64,000 bases of DNA, taken from contig NC_134082.1 in the NCBI RefSeq assembly GCF_000715075.1, forward strand, positions 103,828,399 to 103,892,398, written 5' to 3'. The notes below the pieces were generated by a model. That model searched no databases. It worked only from the letters and a program-made list of their open reading frames with translations, and was not told the DNA's origin. The translations under genes and the position numbers were made by a program. Below, piece by piece: positions 11,397-21,502 of the stretch (its first letter is position 1; every line of letters begins with the position of its first letter). The DNA is from Nicotiana tabacum. Its lineage: Eukaryota; Streptophyta; Magnoliopsida; Solanales; Solanaceae.

Positions 11397-11505
11397 TGGG
11401 CTATGTAAGAATGTTCAAAGTCTACTTTTAATCAGTAACAAGTAATATTTTACCTTATACGCAGTATAATTTTTTGGCGAAGGGTGATCAACATAGCTTC
11501 ACCCC
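11341..11505. mobile_element. Small MITE, GTGGCGGAGCC family
   Basis: The left end gtggcgaagccagg and right end 'tagcttcacccc' are imperfect inverted repeats. The inside ('accttatacgcagtataattttttggcgaaggg') matches the layout of the copy at 15390-15566. No clear target duplication was found, so the exact ends are uncertain. Confidence 0.5.
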
Positions 11506-11554
11506 GTGGTTCAACCGGCCTGGAAATACTTTTAACATGATATAATATTGTCTA

Positions 11555-11950
11555 TTTTGGGCCAAGTTTGTAGAGTTTTTCCCAAAACGTGTCACACTAT
11601 TAAGAGATTAATCTTATATCTTATATGTAGGCTCCTGATATATCTTTTCAGCAACCAATGTAGGACTTTATGTGTCACTCATATCGTTAAAGTATTTATC
11701 TGCCATCACCATACTCGTCCTGCCGAACCTTGGCCCTGATACCAATTGTTGGGCTAAAACGGCTCAATGTTACACACATGGTCAGTGGTCAGAGTATTTA
11801 TCAGTCTTCATCACACTCTTCCCGAACTTAGGTTCTGATACCAGTTTTACTGCTTTCTCCAAAAGGTCTCACATTATTAAGAGATTCATACACCTTATAT
11901 GTAGGTTTTCAATCTTTTCAACTACCAATATAATGTAAACTTTATTCGCA
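11555..11950 (-). mobile_element. TRIM-like miniature LTR element, tandem or rearranged
   Basis: A segment containing 'cacactattaagagatt...cttatatgtagg' (about 11585-11630) recurs at about 11870-11905, and a second one ending in 'ctgatacca' recurs at about 11736-11744 and 11836-11844. On the minus strand these read tggtatcag-ggcc and tggtatcag-aacc, like primer-binding sites for initiator tRNA-Met placed after each repeat. There is no coding capacity. LTR-like repeats, primer-binding sites and small size fit a TRIM that has duplicated or recombined. The boundaries are approximate. Confidence 0.45.
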
Positions 11951-12262
11951 CACTCAACACTCCTTTTCCGTGACAGTATGAAGATTAGGTGCTAGACTGC
12001 TTGTTATATAAGTGAAAATTGTTTGCCCTTTATACTTTGATCTGAATTGCGCCTAATTACCCCCTTGTTTTTAGCGTTCGGAATATATACTACCTTCCGA
12101 ATTACAATGCTAGTGAGATTATGATCTCAAATTTTCTTTCATCCAAAATTGCCACCAGATTATATTTTTTCCATGTAAATACTAATAATAACATAAACAG
12201 GAAAAAAGAGATATATCTCCCTTCTTATATTGGACAAAAAGATAATTAAGTAAGTAATACTT
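11951..12262. other. Short AT-rich spacer
   Basis: 312 bp with no recognised feature. Confidence 0.3.
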
Positions 12263-12265
12263 TTA

Positions 12266-12728
12266 GGACGTTCAATTCAGAGAGAAGTTATGTAGGAATT
12301 ACTGAATTAGTTATGGATTGTAATGCAGGAACCCGTAATTAACGCACTGATTGTAATGTAAGAATTTGTAAAGTAAGAACAAATAATGCATGAATTATAA
12401 CGTATGGATTATAATGTGTTTGTTGAATTACTTTTACAAAAATGTTTAACGCATGAGGGTTGTTTTGGTCATTTTAATTGTTTTGAATTATGATCCATAT
12501 ATTACTATTCCTCATATTATTCCACCTTTTGTCCCACATAAAATAATACGTTGATTCATATATAACTTGTTCAAGTGTTATTTATGCCGACAACAAGAAT
12601 GCCAACCAAACATTATATTGTAATGCTCAATTTATGTAGGCCTCAAAATAGCTAACCAAACACTGTATTACTAATGCTGGATTTAATGAAGGTATTGTAA
12701 TACCTTATTCTTGCAGCCAAATAAGCCC
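12266..12728. mobile_element. Tourist-like (PIF/Harbinger) MITE
   Basis: Flanked on both sides by tta (12263-12265 and 12729-12731), the 3-bp duplication of PIF/Harbinger elements. The ends ggacgttcaattcag and, reverse-complemented, gggcttatttggctg are imperfect inverted repeats. Several 'accaaacattatattgtaatgc' words lie inside the right arm and related 'ggattgtaatgc' words in the left arm. Non-coding, 463 bp. Confidence 0.6.
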
Positions 12729-12731
12729 TTA

Positions 12732-13739
12732 GCGGGCAATGTAAAAAATTTCACAACACCAATGTAATTTTACCTATTTTTACAGGTCATTTACCATATT
12801 TTGCAGATTACCACTATTACATTCTTGCTATAACATTACTTTTAATTGGCTGATAACGTAAAACTTTTATACATTGTGAGTGCATATTAGTTATCCCTTT
12901 TGTGATATCATATAGAGCTTTTTCAATATCAATGTATCTCATGTAGGAAGTTACGTATCTTACTTTTAAATTACTTTCGCTTATTATAGATAATTACATG
13001 TTATTAATTTTAGGGACATGATAATGTAAAAATATTTTCTTACATGTTATCTATATATATAAGTTGAACTCACTGACTATTTCGAATAAGGATTTAGACC
13101 TAAAGTCATAACATGGCATTATACGCCACTAGCGTAAATCTCTGAATGTAGTACACTAAATTTTGAAATAAAAACTTGGCGATAAAATCAGTGCATTGCC
13201 ATAGTTGTGGACATAAAAGGAGATTGCATGTAGAGTTTTTGGTGTATCAATGTTCCTCAGACAGAACTAACTGGTGTACGTAGTAAATTTTAACATTATC
13301 AAACCATTACTTTCGTGCCGACTTTCTTGTTTTTGTCAAAACCATATAATCTCGATACAACCAGCACTTATCCTAATATTGTCACTTAAGTTTCTCGTGG
13401 ATGATAATTGGTATCCGAATTCTCTCTCGCTAATACCTGATACACATAAAGGAAAAAAGAACAAGCAAAAGAATGACAGGAGAAAATTAAACATATTCCA
13501 ATTGATTGCCAATTGACGGTAGTACTAGCCCTAACACATACTGAGCAAGTGTATACCTTGAGTACAATTAAAAGAAAATTACCATTAACTTTTGAAATAA
13601 AAGAATGAGTTTACATCATTGAGTCCTTCAAACTAAGCCAATCGAATAGAAATAGTACTATATATAATACATGCACGCGATATATAGTAATAGGAAAGGA
13701 GCTAGCATTACAAAGTCACCAAGTTGCTATGGGCTAAAG
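12732..13739. other. Spacer downstream of the CEP gene
   Basis: About 1 kb of AT-rich DNA. The part nearest 13739 would be the 3' untranslated region of the minus-strand CEP gene. The 80-codon ORF at 13274-13516 shows no domain. Nothing else is recognised. Confidence 0.35.
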
Positions 13740-14009
13740 CTAGTCGTGTTTAGAGTGACCAATGCCAGGACTGTGGCCTGGGGTGCTAGGCTGATATGCA
13801 TCCACTGTTCCTTCCTTAAATCTAAATCCACCTCTCCCCAACTGCTCACGAGGGCTAGCAATATCCTTTTTTGCGCCAAATGTCACTTTTACTTGATAGA
13901 CAAGGTTCAAATTTTCTTTTGTCGCAAGATTTCTTCCTTGGCTGAAAAGAACTACGTTTGATAAGATTAGCAACATGAAGAGTGAAGTTGAGGTATAAAA
14001 GTTGGCCAT
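13740..14009 (-). CDS. C-terminally encoded peptide (CEP) hormone precursor
   Basis: An 89-residue secreted peptide precursor without an intron. Residues 1-25 form a signal peptide (polar start MANFYTSTS, hydrophobic FMLLILSNVVLF, then SQG), targeting the secretory pathway. A variable, charged middle (about 26-69) contains a basic stretch GRGGFRFKEG. The C terminus holds one CEP domain at 71-85, AYQPSTPGHSPGIGH, with the family's hallmark prolines (74, 77, 81), the SPGxGH core and a short tail SKHD. CEP peptides are cut out, hydroxylated on Pro and sensed by leucine-rich-repeat receptor kinases (CEPR type), acting in nitrogen-demand signalling and root growth; that is family knowledge. Length, single-exon layout and C-terminal domain all fit. 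The frame is intact and the only ATG that gives the signal peptide is at 14009. It lies among small transposons, with no neighbouring gene visible. Transcription in this organism is not shown. Confidence 0.85.
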   Translation of the reverse strand: MANFYTSTSLFMLLILSNVVLFSQGRNLATKENLNLVYQVKVTFGAKKDIASPREQLGRGGFRFKEGTVDAYQPSTPGHSPGIGHSKHD

Positions 14010-14132
14010 AATATGGAAAAAGGTAGAGGAGAAAAGGCTGCTTTGCTAAAGCTAGTTATTAGAGTATTAATTACGTAGAATTTTGGAAGTTTAAGAGTAG
14101 AGAGGATGGTACGTTTGCCGAGGGTTAGGGGT

Positions 14133-14142
14133 GGTATTTAAG
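14133..14142 (-). promoter_or_regulatory. Candidate TATA box of the CEP gene
   Basis: On the minus strand the sequence reads ccttaaatacc, about 125-135 bp upstream of the CEP start codon. That would leave a 5' leader of roughly 90-100 nt. It is the best TATA-like word in the near-upstream region, but it is weak. Confidence 0.3.
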
Positions 14143-14144
14143 GA

Positions 14145-15227
14145 GTAAAAAGGCTGAAGAAGGCATGTGCGGTCCCAAACTTCTAGGAAGATTCCAACTA
14201 AAGCCTCACATTGCCAACTCCATCAAATTTGTGTTAGGAAAAACTAACGGTGGATAGCAGCAAAGACCTAAATTAGGTAAATAAAAATTTTGTTTCAATT
14301 TATGTGGTAGCGTTTAATTGAGCACATAGTTTAAAAAATAATAAAAGAAAGACTTTTAATTTGTGGTTCCAAATATTCTTTGAGTTTTTTAATTGTGACT
14401 ATAAAAGCGTGCCGTATATATAAGTGTAAAATGAGAAGGTTAAGTTAAATTATATTTAAATATATAAAGGCAACGGCTGATTTTGAATTTCTAGAACATG
14501 GGTGAACAATTAAATAAAGGAGAAAAAAAATTATTAAGTGAAAATGGATATTTCTTCCTTTGGAAAATAACTCAATATTTAACTAAGTGCAACATTCAAC
14601 TTTTCTAGAGCGTGGAGACCAACAAATAATATTAGATCAATTCTATGAAATATGTACATAAAAACCCAAATTTAACATAAGGACTATGGGTTCATGTACT
14701 CCATAATTTGGGCCTTACTCTATAATTTGGGCATAAATCCGCCTTTGTATAAAGATGCTTTGCGAAAAGAACTAATAAAAAATAATGTTACATAAAATAA
14801 AACAGAGGAAGCAATACATATTTCTTCTAATCAATATAAACTTTTAATTAAATTAATTCAATTTATACTATTAAAGTACGTAAAGCTCTTTAATTTTGGT
14901 TTAAGTTGCGCTGTCACCCATCAACAAATTATCTCAATATGTTTAACTTAAAAGAAATCATGATGGGATAGACTTAAAATTTAAAAAAAATTAATAAAGG
15001 CCCGCATCGAAAATGGTATATTACAAACTTTAACTAAATGGAGTCTATTCTAATAATTTAAACGCCTCATATTTCCTACACTATACTTAGAGAGATTTCC
15101 GTTTTTGGTGACTAGCAAATTGCGTGAAAGCTCGTAGAATTTACGAATGTCGTCTTTTGGAGTTCAAACAACTTCATGCATGTTACAGGGACATTTCATG
15201 CAAGCGTTTTCGCCTTGCTGCCTGTAG
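14145..15227. other. Upstream region of the CEP gene, otherwise featureless
   Basis: AT-rich DNA with no ORF of note. At 14625-14750 the words 'catgtactccataatttgggcc' and 'tctataatttgggcataaatc' suggest an old transposon scrap, without definable ends. Confidence 0.3.
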
Positions 15228-15235
15228 CCGAAATA

Positions 15236-16041
15236 CAGCGCCGGCTCAATGTAAGTTATGGCCTAAAATCAAAACTTAACAGGAGGCCTTAAATTATTTA
15301 ATTTTCTTTTTTTGTTTTCGTAACGATTGTGTACGAATCCTTTTATATATATCTTAATCATTCACTCAATTATCTGCTAGGTTCCACTAGCTGCTGAGCC
15401 AGAATTTTCGTTAAGAGGGTGTTAAAATATATAAAAGTAAACATACCAGGAAATTAAGGGGAGTCAATACATAGTATATATACATATATATATTTTTTAC
15501 CTACCTACACAGTATATTTTTTTCCGTAAATGTGTATCATTTTTCTATAAGGTGGCTCCGCCACTGGGTCCCACTACTGAAAATACTTGATAACTCAGCC
15601 TCATTAGAACTTATATTATATTTTATAAGAAACATATATTGACGGTAAGATAGTGCTTTTATAAATTCTCATAATGTAATAATCTCAATTTTGTAACATA
15701 AGTATATACTAAAGAAATTTAATACATTTAGAATAACTTAAGTCTATTTTGAAGTGATAAAATATGTTTATCTACTCTCTATAAGAAATAATCATCTCCA
15801 AAAGATACTTTATTATTTTTAATTGTCAAAGTAGCATCAAGTTATTCATTTTGCATATATTGCATGTTTCTTATAAACTTCAGTTATTTATCTAAATAAC
15901 CTCTATCATATTCTATAAACTGAAATATAAAATCTAATCTCTAATTTATAATATGTAAATAACATAAAAAATAAATAATTTTGGGATCTTCAACTTTCGG
16001 AGCCTAAAGCAATTGCTGTCCTCCTCATTGAGCCGGCACTG
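15236..16041. mobile_element. Non-autonomous hAT element
   Basis: The terminal inverted repeats cagcgccggctcaatg (15236) and, reverse-complemented, cagtgccggctcaatg (to 16041) agree at 15 of 16 positions and begin CAG as hAT ends often do. The 8-bp flanks are identical: ccgaaata at 15228-15235 and 16042-16049. It is 806 bp with no transposase, and 177 bp of it is a second MITE nested at 15390. The perfect duplication implies a fairly recent insertion about 1.2 kb upstream of the CEP start. Confidence 0.85.
15390..15566. mobile_element. MITE nested inside the hAT element
   Basis: The left end gctgctgagccagaattttc pairs with the right end ggtggctccgccactg (read reversed: cagtggcggagccacc). Flanks ggttccacta (15380-15389) and ggtcccacta (15567-15576) match at 9 of 10 positions, a 9-10 bp duplication that suggests a Mutator-like origin. 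It is the same family as 11341-11505, in the opposite orientation. Confidence 0.65.
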
Positions 16042-16049
16042 CCGAAATA

Positions 16050-17010
16050 AAGCAAATTAAATCCCCAGCCTGATGCTGCCTTTCAAAATTTGTCTGTTAA
16101 ATGCTCAAACAACTCAGCTTAAATATAGCACGCCACGTGAAGAGTTTAGATGCCACCGCAACTCAAGTGCCGGTTTAATTAAATTAGTGTAAACTTTATA
16201 GCTTATTAGAACACTTTAAAGACCTTTGACAAATCGATGTTGTCAGTCTTTTACTATTTTCCAATTAGGGAAACAAAGCCTGATTCTTTTGACGTTTCCT
16301 TTTTTCTTAAAATTCTTCAACGTGTTCATTTTTAGAAAGATTCAATTTTGGACCTCGAAAGAATGTCGTAATTGCAAGATCTGTGGTGCTGCTTTTTCTG
16401 GGAACTTTATTGCATTCTGTTAAATATGTGAATTAAGTCTCTTATTGATAACTAAAAATATTAAGAGTCTATATATAATGTGTATGGATCTTTTAATAGT
16501 ATGAGACATTTTGAAAAAAAATGTGCGGACTTAACCCAAAACGAACAATGGTTTAGTTCAACACATTGGTTACATATTATAAAGAACGATAATGTTAATT
16601 GTGATTATTCACATGGTCTGCATTTTATAGAAAAGATGTTACTCGTTTTGTTACGCTTCATGTGAACTATTTATATTTAGATTAACCAATTTTTTTCTTT
16701 TATATAGTTACATTCAAATATAAAACTATTTTAAAGAGACGAGTTATGACATAAATGATAGTAATGGTTACTTAAAAGGTTTTGCATCCTAATCGTAGAA
16801 ATGATATATATAATCTCCCAAAGTTTTTTTTTTTTTTTTTTTTTTTTTGCAACCTACCTTTTTAATTTTAAAGTAGAGGGTGGTCATTTAAGGGTCTCTA
16901 CTTATATGTTTAATTTGCAACACAGTTCCTGTGGTAAAGGATCACGAGCGAAGAGGAAAATGAATTGTTTCCAGCGTAAATTAAAAACAATTCATTTCAT
17001 ATATATTTTT
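16050..17010. other. Spacer with a long T tract
   Basis: No gene is recognised. A run of more than 20 T residues sits at about 16825-16848. Small ORFs at 16226-16423, 16480-16665 and 16801-17103 have no domain; the last overlaps the T tract and the SINE. Confidence 0.35.
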
Positions 17011-17132
17011 AAAAGCCTCTTGCAAAAATGTAGGGTAACGCTATGTACAATAGACCCTTGTGGTTCGGCCCTTCCTCACACCCTGCACATAACAAGAGCT
17101 TAGTGCATCGGGCTCTTTTTTTTTTTTTTTTT
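17011..17132 (+). mobile_element. 5'-truncated Au-type SINE
   Basis: The sequence from 'aaaagcctcttgcaaaaatg' through 'caatagacccttgtggttcg' to 'gcttagtgcatcgggctc' and a closing run of T residues matches the 3' body of the plant Au SINE family, which ends in poly(T). The tRNA-derived head with A and B boxes is missing, so the copy is truncated at its 5' side and cannot promote its own transcription. Confidence 0.75.
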
Positions 17133-17319
17133 AAAATGGAACAAAGTTAGCTTGCCATTCAACCAGTATATGATTTACTGCTTTGTAAATATAATAAGTG
17201 CCACTCGTTCAAATATAAACTTGAGAAAGAAACGGAGAGTATATGTTACAGAATGAGTTGGATCTCTTAGACACTGGGTCTGTTTGGAAAGCCATGCGTA
17301 ATTATCTGGCTATCCTGAT
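17133..17319. other. Spacer before the large nest
   Basis: Short AT-rich stretch. The last bases before 17320 ('ctatcctgat') should contain one copy of the target duplication of the gypsy element; its partner lies beyond the window. Confidence 0.4.
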
Positions 17320-18011
17320 TGTAACGATCCGATTGGTCGTTTTGAGAATTAACGTCTCAATTCCCATATTAGCTGCTTTTTCCGTATTTATTTTTGCTAT
17401 TGTGACTTGCCGGGATGATTCGTTTTGAGTTTCGGAGTGTTTTGGGACACTTAGTCCCTAAAGGAGAGTTTAAGTCTTAGAAATTGGACCGTAGTTGGAA
17501 CAGTGTGAAGACAGGTCCGGAATGGAATTCCGACAATTTCATTAGCTCCGTTGGGTGATTTCGGATTGGGGCATGTACGGATTATGTTATGGAGGTCCAT
17601 AGATTATTTAGGCTTGAAATGACGAAAGTTGAATTTTTGGAGTTTTCAGACCGAAAGTGAAATTTTGATATCGGGGTCAGAATTCGATTTCGGATGTTGG
17701 AATAGGTTCGTAGTGTTGAATATGACTTGTGTGCAAAATTTGGGTTCAATCGGACATGATTTGGTTGGTTTCAGCATCGTTGTAGGATTTTAAGATTTCA
17801 AGTTCCTTAAGATTGGATTGGAGGGTGATTCTTGATTTTAGCGTTGTTTGATGCGATTTGAGGGCTCAACTGAGTTCTTATGGTGTTTTAGGATTGGTTC
17901 GTATGTTTGGTTAAGGTCCCAGGTGCCTCGAGTGTATTCTGGATGCTCAACGGGTCATTTTTGGACTAAGAGAAGTGGCAAATTTTGTGGTGTTGTGTTG
18001 TAGAGAAATCC

Positions 18012-18290
18012 TTCATCGCGTTCGCGAAGGGGGTCTCACGTTCGTGTAGAGAATCTGGGAGAGGCAACTGAGTTGTACTTCGCGTTCACGATGATGCTCC
18101 CGCGTTCGCGAAGGTGTGGATCCTTTAGCCTTCGTGTTCGCGACATGGTCCTCGCGTTCGTATAGGGTCCGCAAGTGTAAGCTACGTGTTCGCGAGTAGA
18201 CTCTTGCGTTCGCGAAAAATGAAGTTTCGCCAGTGGGAAATTGTTCATCGCGTTCGCGATAGTGGTCTCGCATTCGCGAAGAAGGACACA
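18012..18290. repeat. CGTTCGCGA palindromic array in the gypsy LTR
   Basis: About ten dispersed variants of (c)gcgttcgcgaag occur within 280 bp (for example near 18018, 18098, 18187, 18210, 18248 and 18272). Each is a near-palindrome centred on ttcgcgaa. The spacing is irregular, about 20-40 bp. CpG density is far above the surroundings. No coding meaning is seen; the ORFs across it read only repeated 'RERE' or 'SRTR' runs. Confidence 0.65.
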
Positions 18291-19150
18291 TCTGGGCAGA
18301 ATTTAAATTCCAAAATCGAGGGTTTGAGTTCATAACTCAAAAATTGGATTGAGAGTAGGAGGCGAAATTTGGAGAGATTTCAAAGGAAGTTTGTGGATAA
18401 TGATTCTTAACTGCTTTTTGATTATATCTCATTAATCTAAATATGAATTCATCATTTAATTTCGTATTTGGGGTGAACAATTGGGAAAAATTTAAAAAGA
18501 TCTTAGGCCTAATTTTGGGATTTTGATCGAGATTTTGGTATCGGATTTGAGTGAATTTGGTATGGATAGACTCATGAGTGAATGGATGTTCATATTTTGT
18601 GACTTTTACCCGATTTCGAGACGTGGGCCCAGGGAGGATTTTTGAGCGTTTTCTATTTGCTTGCTTTAGCTTCGATTTCATTAGCTAAATTAGTTGTTTA
18701 TAGTTGTATTTACGTTATGATATTGATTTGATTAGATTTGGTCCACTTGGAGTTGGATACTCATGGCAAGAGCGTGATTTCAGATTGATTTGAGTTTGGT
18801 TTGAGGTAAGTGGCTTGCCTAATCTTGTGTGGGGGAATTGGGGGCCCTTAGGATTTTGGTACTATTGTTATATGAATGTTGTGTATGTGAGGTGACGAGT
18901 GCGTACATGTGCTAATTGTTGAAAAACCCCATTTTCATTAAGTAAATGTCTATGTTTTCCTTTAATGGAGCAATACTAGTATATGAAACCTCCTGTTTAG
19001 CTTAGGAAAGTATGCCTATATGACTTAACTGTCTTATCTGCTTTAACTGCTTACTTGGATTTTGTGTAGCATGTTTAGAGTAGAATTTCCTATTTCTTGA
19101 TAGGAACTTGAATAGAACGGTAGATTTCTTTCTTGAGACTGTTGTGTGTT

Positions 19151-19338
19151 TACTTTGGGACTACGGGATAGTATCTCGGGAGATCCCCTGCATATTTACT
19201 TTGGGACTATGGATCGGTATTCCAGGAGATCCCCCTGCACATTTTACGATTTGGACTACGAGACGGTATCTCGGGAGATCCTCTGCACATTTACGTTTGG
19301 GACTACTGGACGCTATCCTGGGAGATCCCCTGTTGCTA
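19151..19338. repeat. Four-copy 47-bp tandem repeat in the gypsy LTR
   Basis: Units start near 19151, 19197, 19245 and 19292. Each contains 'tttgggactac', 'ggtatctcgggagatcc' and 'ctgcacattta'. They are diverged by several bases each. Function unknown. Confidence 0.7.
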
Positions 19339-19968
19339 TCTCTGTATATTGAGTTATTTCTTTCTGTGATTCCATCTTTATTGACTGTTAGCATTTAAAT
19401 TACACTGTCTCATTTCACATTATTTTACCTTGTTATATATATAACCAGTAAGGCCCTAACCTGATCTTGTCACTACTCGATCGAGTTAGGCTTGGCACTT
19501 AATGAGTATCGTTGTGGTGTACTCATGCCATTTACTGCACATGTTCTTTGTGTGCAGATCTAGGTTCTTCTGCTCAGCCATACTATCCGTGAGGCGAGGC
19601 GATTCAGAGACTTCAAGGTATATCTGCCGCGTCCGCAGACCTAGAAGTCCCTCTCTATTCTCCCTTCAGTTATAGGCTTTTCCCTGTATTTCCTTTGTTA
19701 TTAGACTTCTGGAGTTAGAAACCTTATGTATTTTCCTTTAGCTTGTGATTCATGAGATTTCGGGTTTTGGGAGTTTTATTATTGGTCGAGAGTGTTATTA
19801 GTGTATATGCCGAGCAGCATTTTAAACAATCTATCTTTATATATACTTGTCATATGGTTAGTTTGTACTTTTAAATTTCTTTTTCTGCAAAGTGTTAGGC
19901 TTATCTAGTTGTAGAGACTAGGTGCCGTCATGACAGTTCAATGAGGGAGAACTTGGATCGTGATAATT

Positions 19969-19980
19969 TGTTATCAGAGC
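19969..19980 (+). other. Primer-binding site of the gypsy element
   Basis: tgttatcagagc differs by one base from tggtatcagagc, the complement of initiator tRNA-Met, and lies 4 nt after the LTR end. Confidence 0.7.
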
Positions 19981-20167
19981 TCTAGGTTCATAGGAGTCAT
20001 GAATCACAAGCCGGTTTATTAAAGTCTCGTGGATCGGTACAAAGACGTCTATACTTATTTTCGAGAGGTTATGTAACCGATAGGAAAATTCCACTTCATT
20101 TGATTTCCTTGTCGTACGAGATTTTTGATATCAAAATTCTAAACCTCTGTCTTCTATTCTCTCATAG

Positions 20168-21482
20168 ATGGTGAGGACACGTGCTACCGGAGATGACCAG
20201 GCACCCACGCACCCTGCTAGAGCTGCTAGAGGTCGAGGCCGGGGTAGAGGCCGAGGACGCGCACGTGGTGCAGCCAGAGAACTCGCGCGAGCTACTATAG
20301 AGGAGCCACTAACAACTCCAACTGGAGCCCATGCACCTGATACGCCTACTGCTACTACTACTCCAGCTCTCCAGAAGACTCTTGCATAGTTGATGAGCAT
20401 GTACAACACTCTAGCTCAGGCATGGTTGATTCCCCTTGCTGCAGCCACATCTCAGGCTGGGGGAGGAGCACAGACTCCCGCCACCCGTACCCCAGAGAAG
20501 AGCAATAGGTTCAGGTTGATAAGATCCCAGAAGTTATACCGGTACCACCTGTAGCCCTAGTTTAGCCCGAGGATAGGGCAACAACTTCAGAGGATGAGAA
20601 GACGAGGCTTGAGAGGTTCAAGAGGTACAAGCCTCCTACATTCAATGGTCTAGCATTAGAGGATGCTCAGGGATTTCTGGAGGAGTGCTACCGTATCCTC
20701 CGCACTATGGGTATATCAGGATCGAGTGGGGTTTCTTTCACTGTCTTCCAGCTTCGAGAAACAATCTATCAATGTGTTGCGTACTTTTGAGTTGGACAAT
20801 CCGGTTGAGGCAGCTTCCCTTTCATGGACCCAGTTTTCGGATATGTTTTTGAGGGAATATATTTCTCAGAGCCTTAGGGACGCATGGCGCGCGGAGTTTG
20901 AGCATTTGTGCCAGGGTACTATGACTGTTTCGGAGTATACTATCCGTTTTACTGACTTGGATAGGCATGCACCGGCCTTGGTTTCTACAGTTCGTGAGAG
21001 AGTTCGCCGGTTTATTGAGGGGCTCATTCTCAGCATCAGGTCTAGCATGGCCCGGGAGTTGGAGATGGATATTTCTTATCAATAGGTGGTGATCATTGCT
21101 AGGAGAGTAAATGGCATACTTGCTCAGGATAGAGAGGAGAGAGAGGCTAAGAGGTCTCGAGAGTCGGGCCATTATTCTGGTGCCCATGCCCCAGTTGCAG
21201 TTCGTCATGGTAGGGGTTATGTGAGTCGCCCCGTTCATTCAGCTCTTCCAGCACCCAGTGGTATTCCAGCTCCACCTAGACCTCAGGAGCCTTATTATGC
21301 ACCTCCAGTATCTAGTGCACCTCATGCGTGGGGTGCTTTCAGTGGTCAGTCAAGCAGACCTGGCTCGAGCCATTCACCGCCGCCACGCCTTCCCTAGGTC
21401 TTGTTTTGATTGTGGCGACACACGCCACATGGTGAGGGATTGCCCTAGACTTAGGAGGGGTGTACCTCCACAACCTTCTTAG
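20168..21482 (+). pseudogene. Gypsy Gag, disrupted
   Basis: It starts MVRTRATGDDQAP, followed by an Arg/Gly-rich tract (GRGRGRGRGRARG) and a Pro/Thr-rich part, then a stop at 20387-20389. The central Retrotrans_gag domain reads on in other frames at 20663-21085 (FELDNPVEAASLSWTQF, MFLREYISQSLRDAW, VRERVRRFIEGL). After another stop comes a Pro-rich segment (21086-21397) and, one frame over, a CCHC knuckle CFDCGDTRHMVRDC at about 21411-21452. At least two stops and two or three frame changes make it non-functional. The Ogre element inserts 20 bp after the last codon. Confidence 0.8.
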
Positions 21483-21502
21483 CCACAGCGTGCTCCACTA
21501 GG

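Larger units (their letters stand above)
17320..19965 (+). repeat. 5' LTR of the gypsy element
   Basis: It starts tgtaacgatcc and ends near tgcc...gatcgtgata (19965), just before the primer-binding site; the end would be TGACA in an undamaged copy. It contains a CpG-rich palindromic array (18012-18290) and four copies of a 47-bp repeat (19151-19338). Its partner LTR is outside the window, so the end was placed from the primer-binding site. Confidence 0.7.
17320..21502 (+). mobile_element. Ty3/gypsy retrotransposon, 5' part (nest level 1)
   Basis: It begins with a 2.65-kb LTR starting TGTAACGATCCGATTGG, followed by a primer-binding site and a broken gag with a CCHC knuckle. At 21502 it is cut by the Ogre element, shortly after the knuckle, so protease, pol and the 3' LTR must lie to the right of the window if they survive. 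The large LTR and gag type suggest a Del/Tekay-like chromovirus, but without integrase or its chromodomain I cannot confirm the lineage. Confidence 0.8.

Noticed and set aside
13671..13961. 96-codon plus-strand ORF over the CEP gene
   Set aside because: It is antisense to the CEP precursor, which has a signal peptide and a recognised hormone domain.
17011..17132. A tRNA gene or RNA polymerase III promoter in the SINE
   Set aside because: The tRNA-derived head with A and B boxes is missing; only the 3' body and T tail remain.
20131..20409. 92-codon minus-strand ORF rich in Ala, Val and Gly
   Set aside because: It is the antisense of the repeated GRGRG tract of the gypsy Gag.
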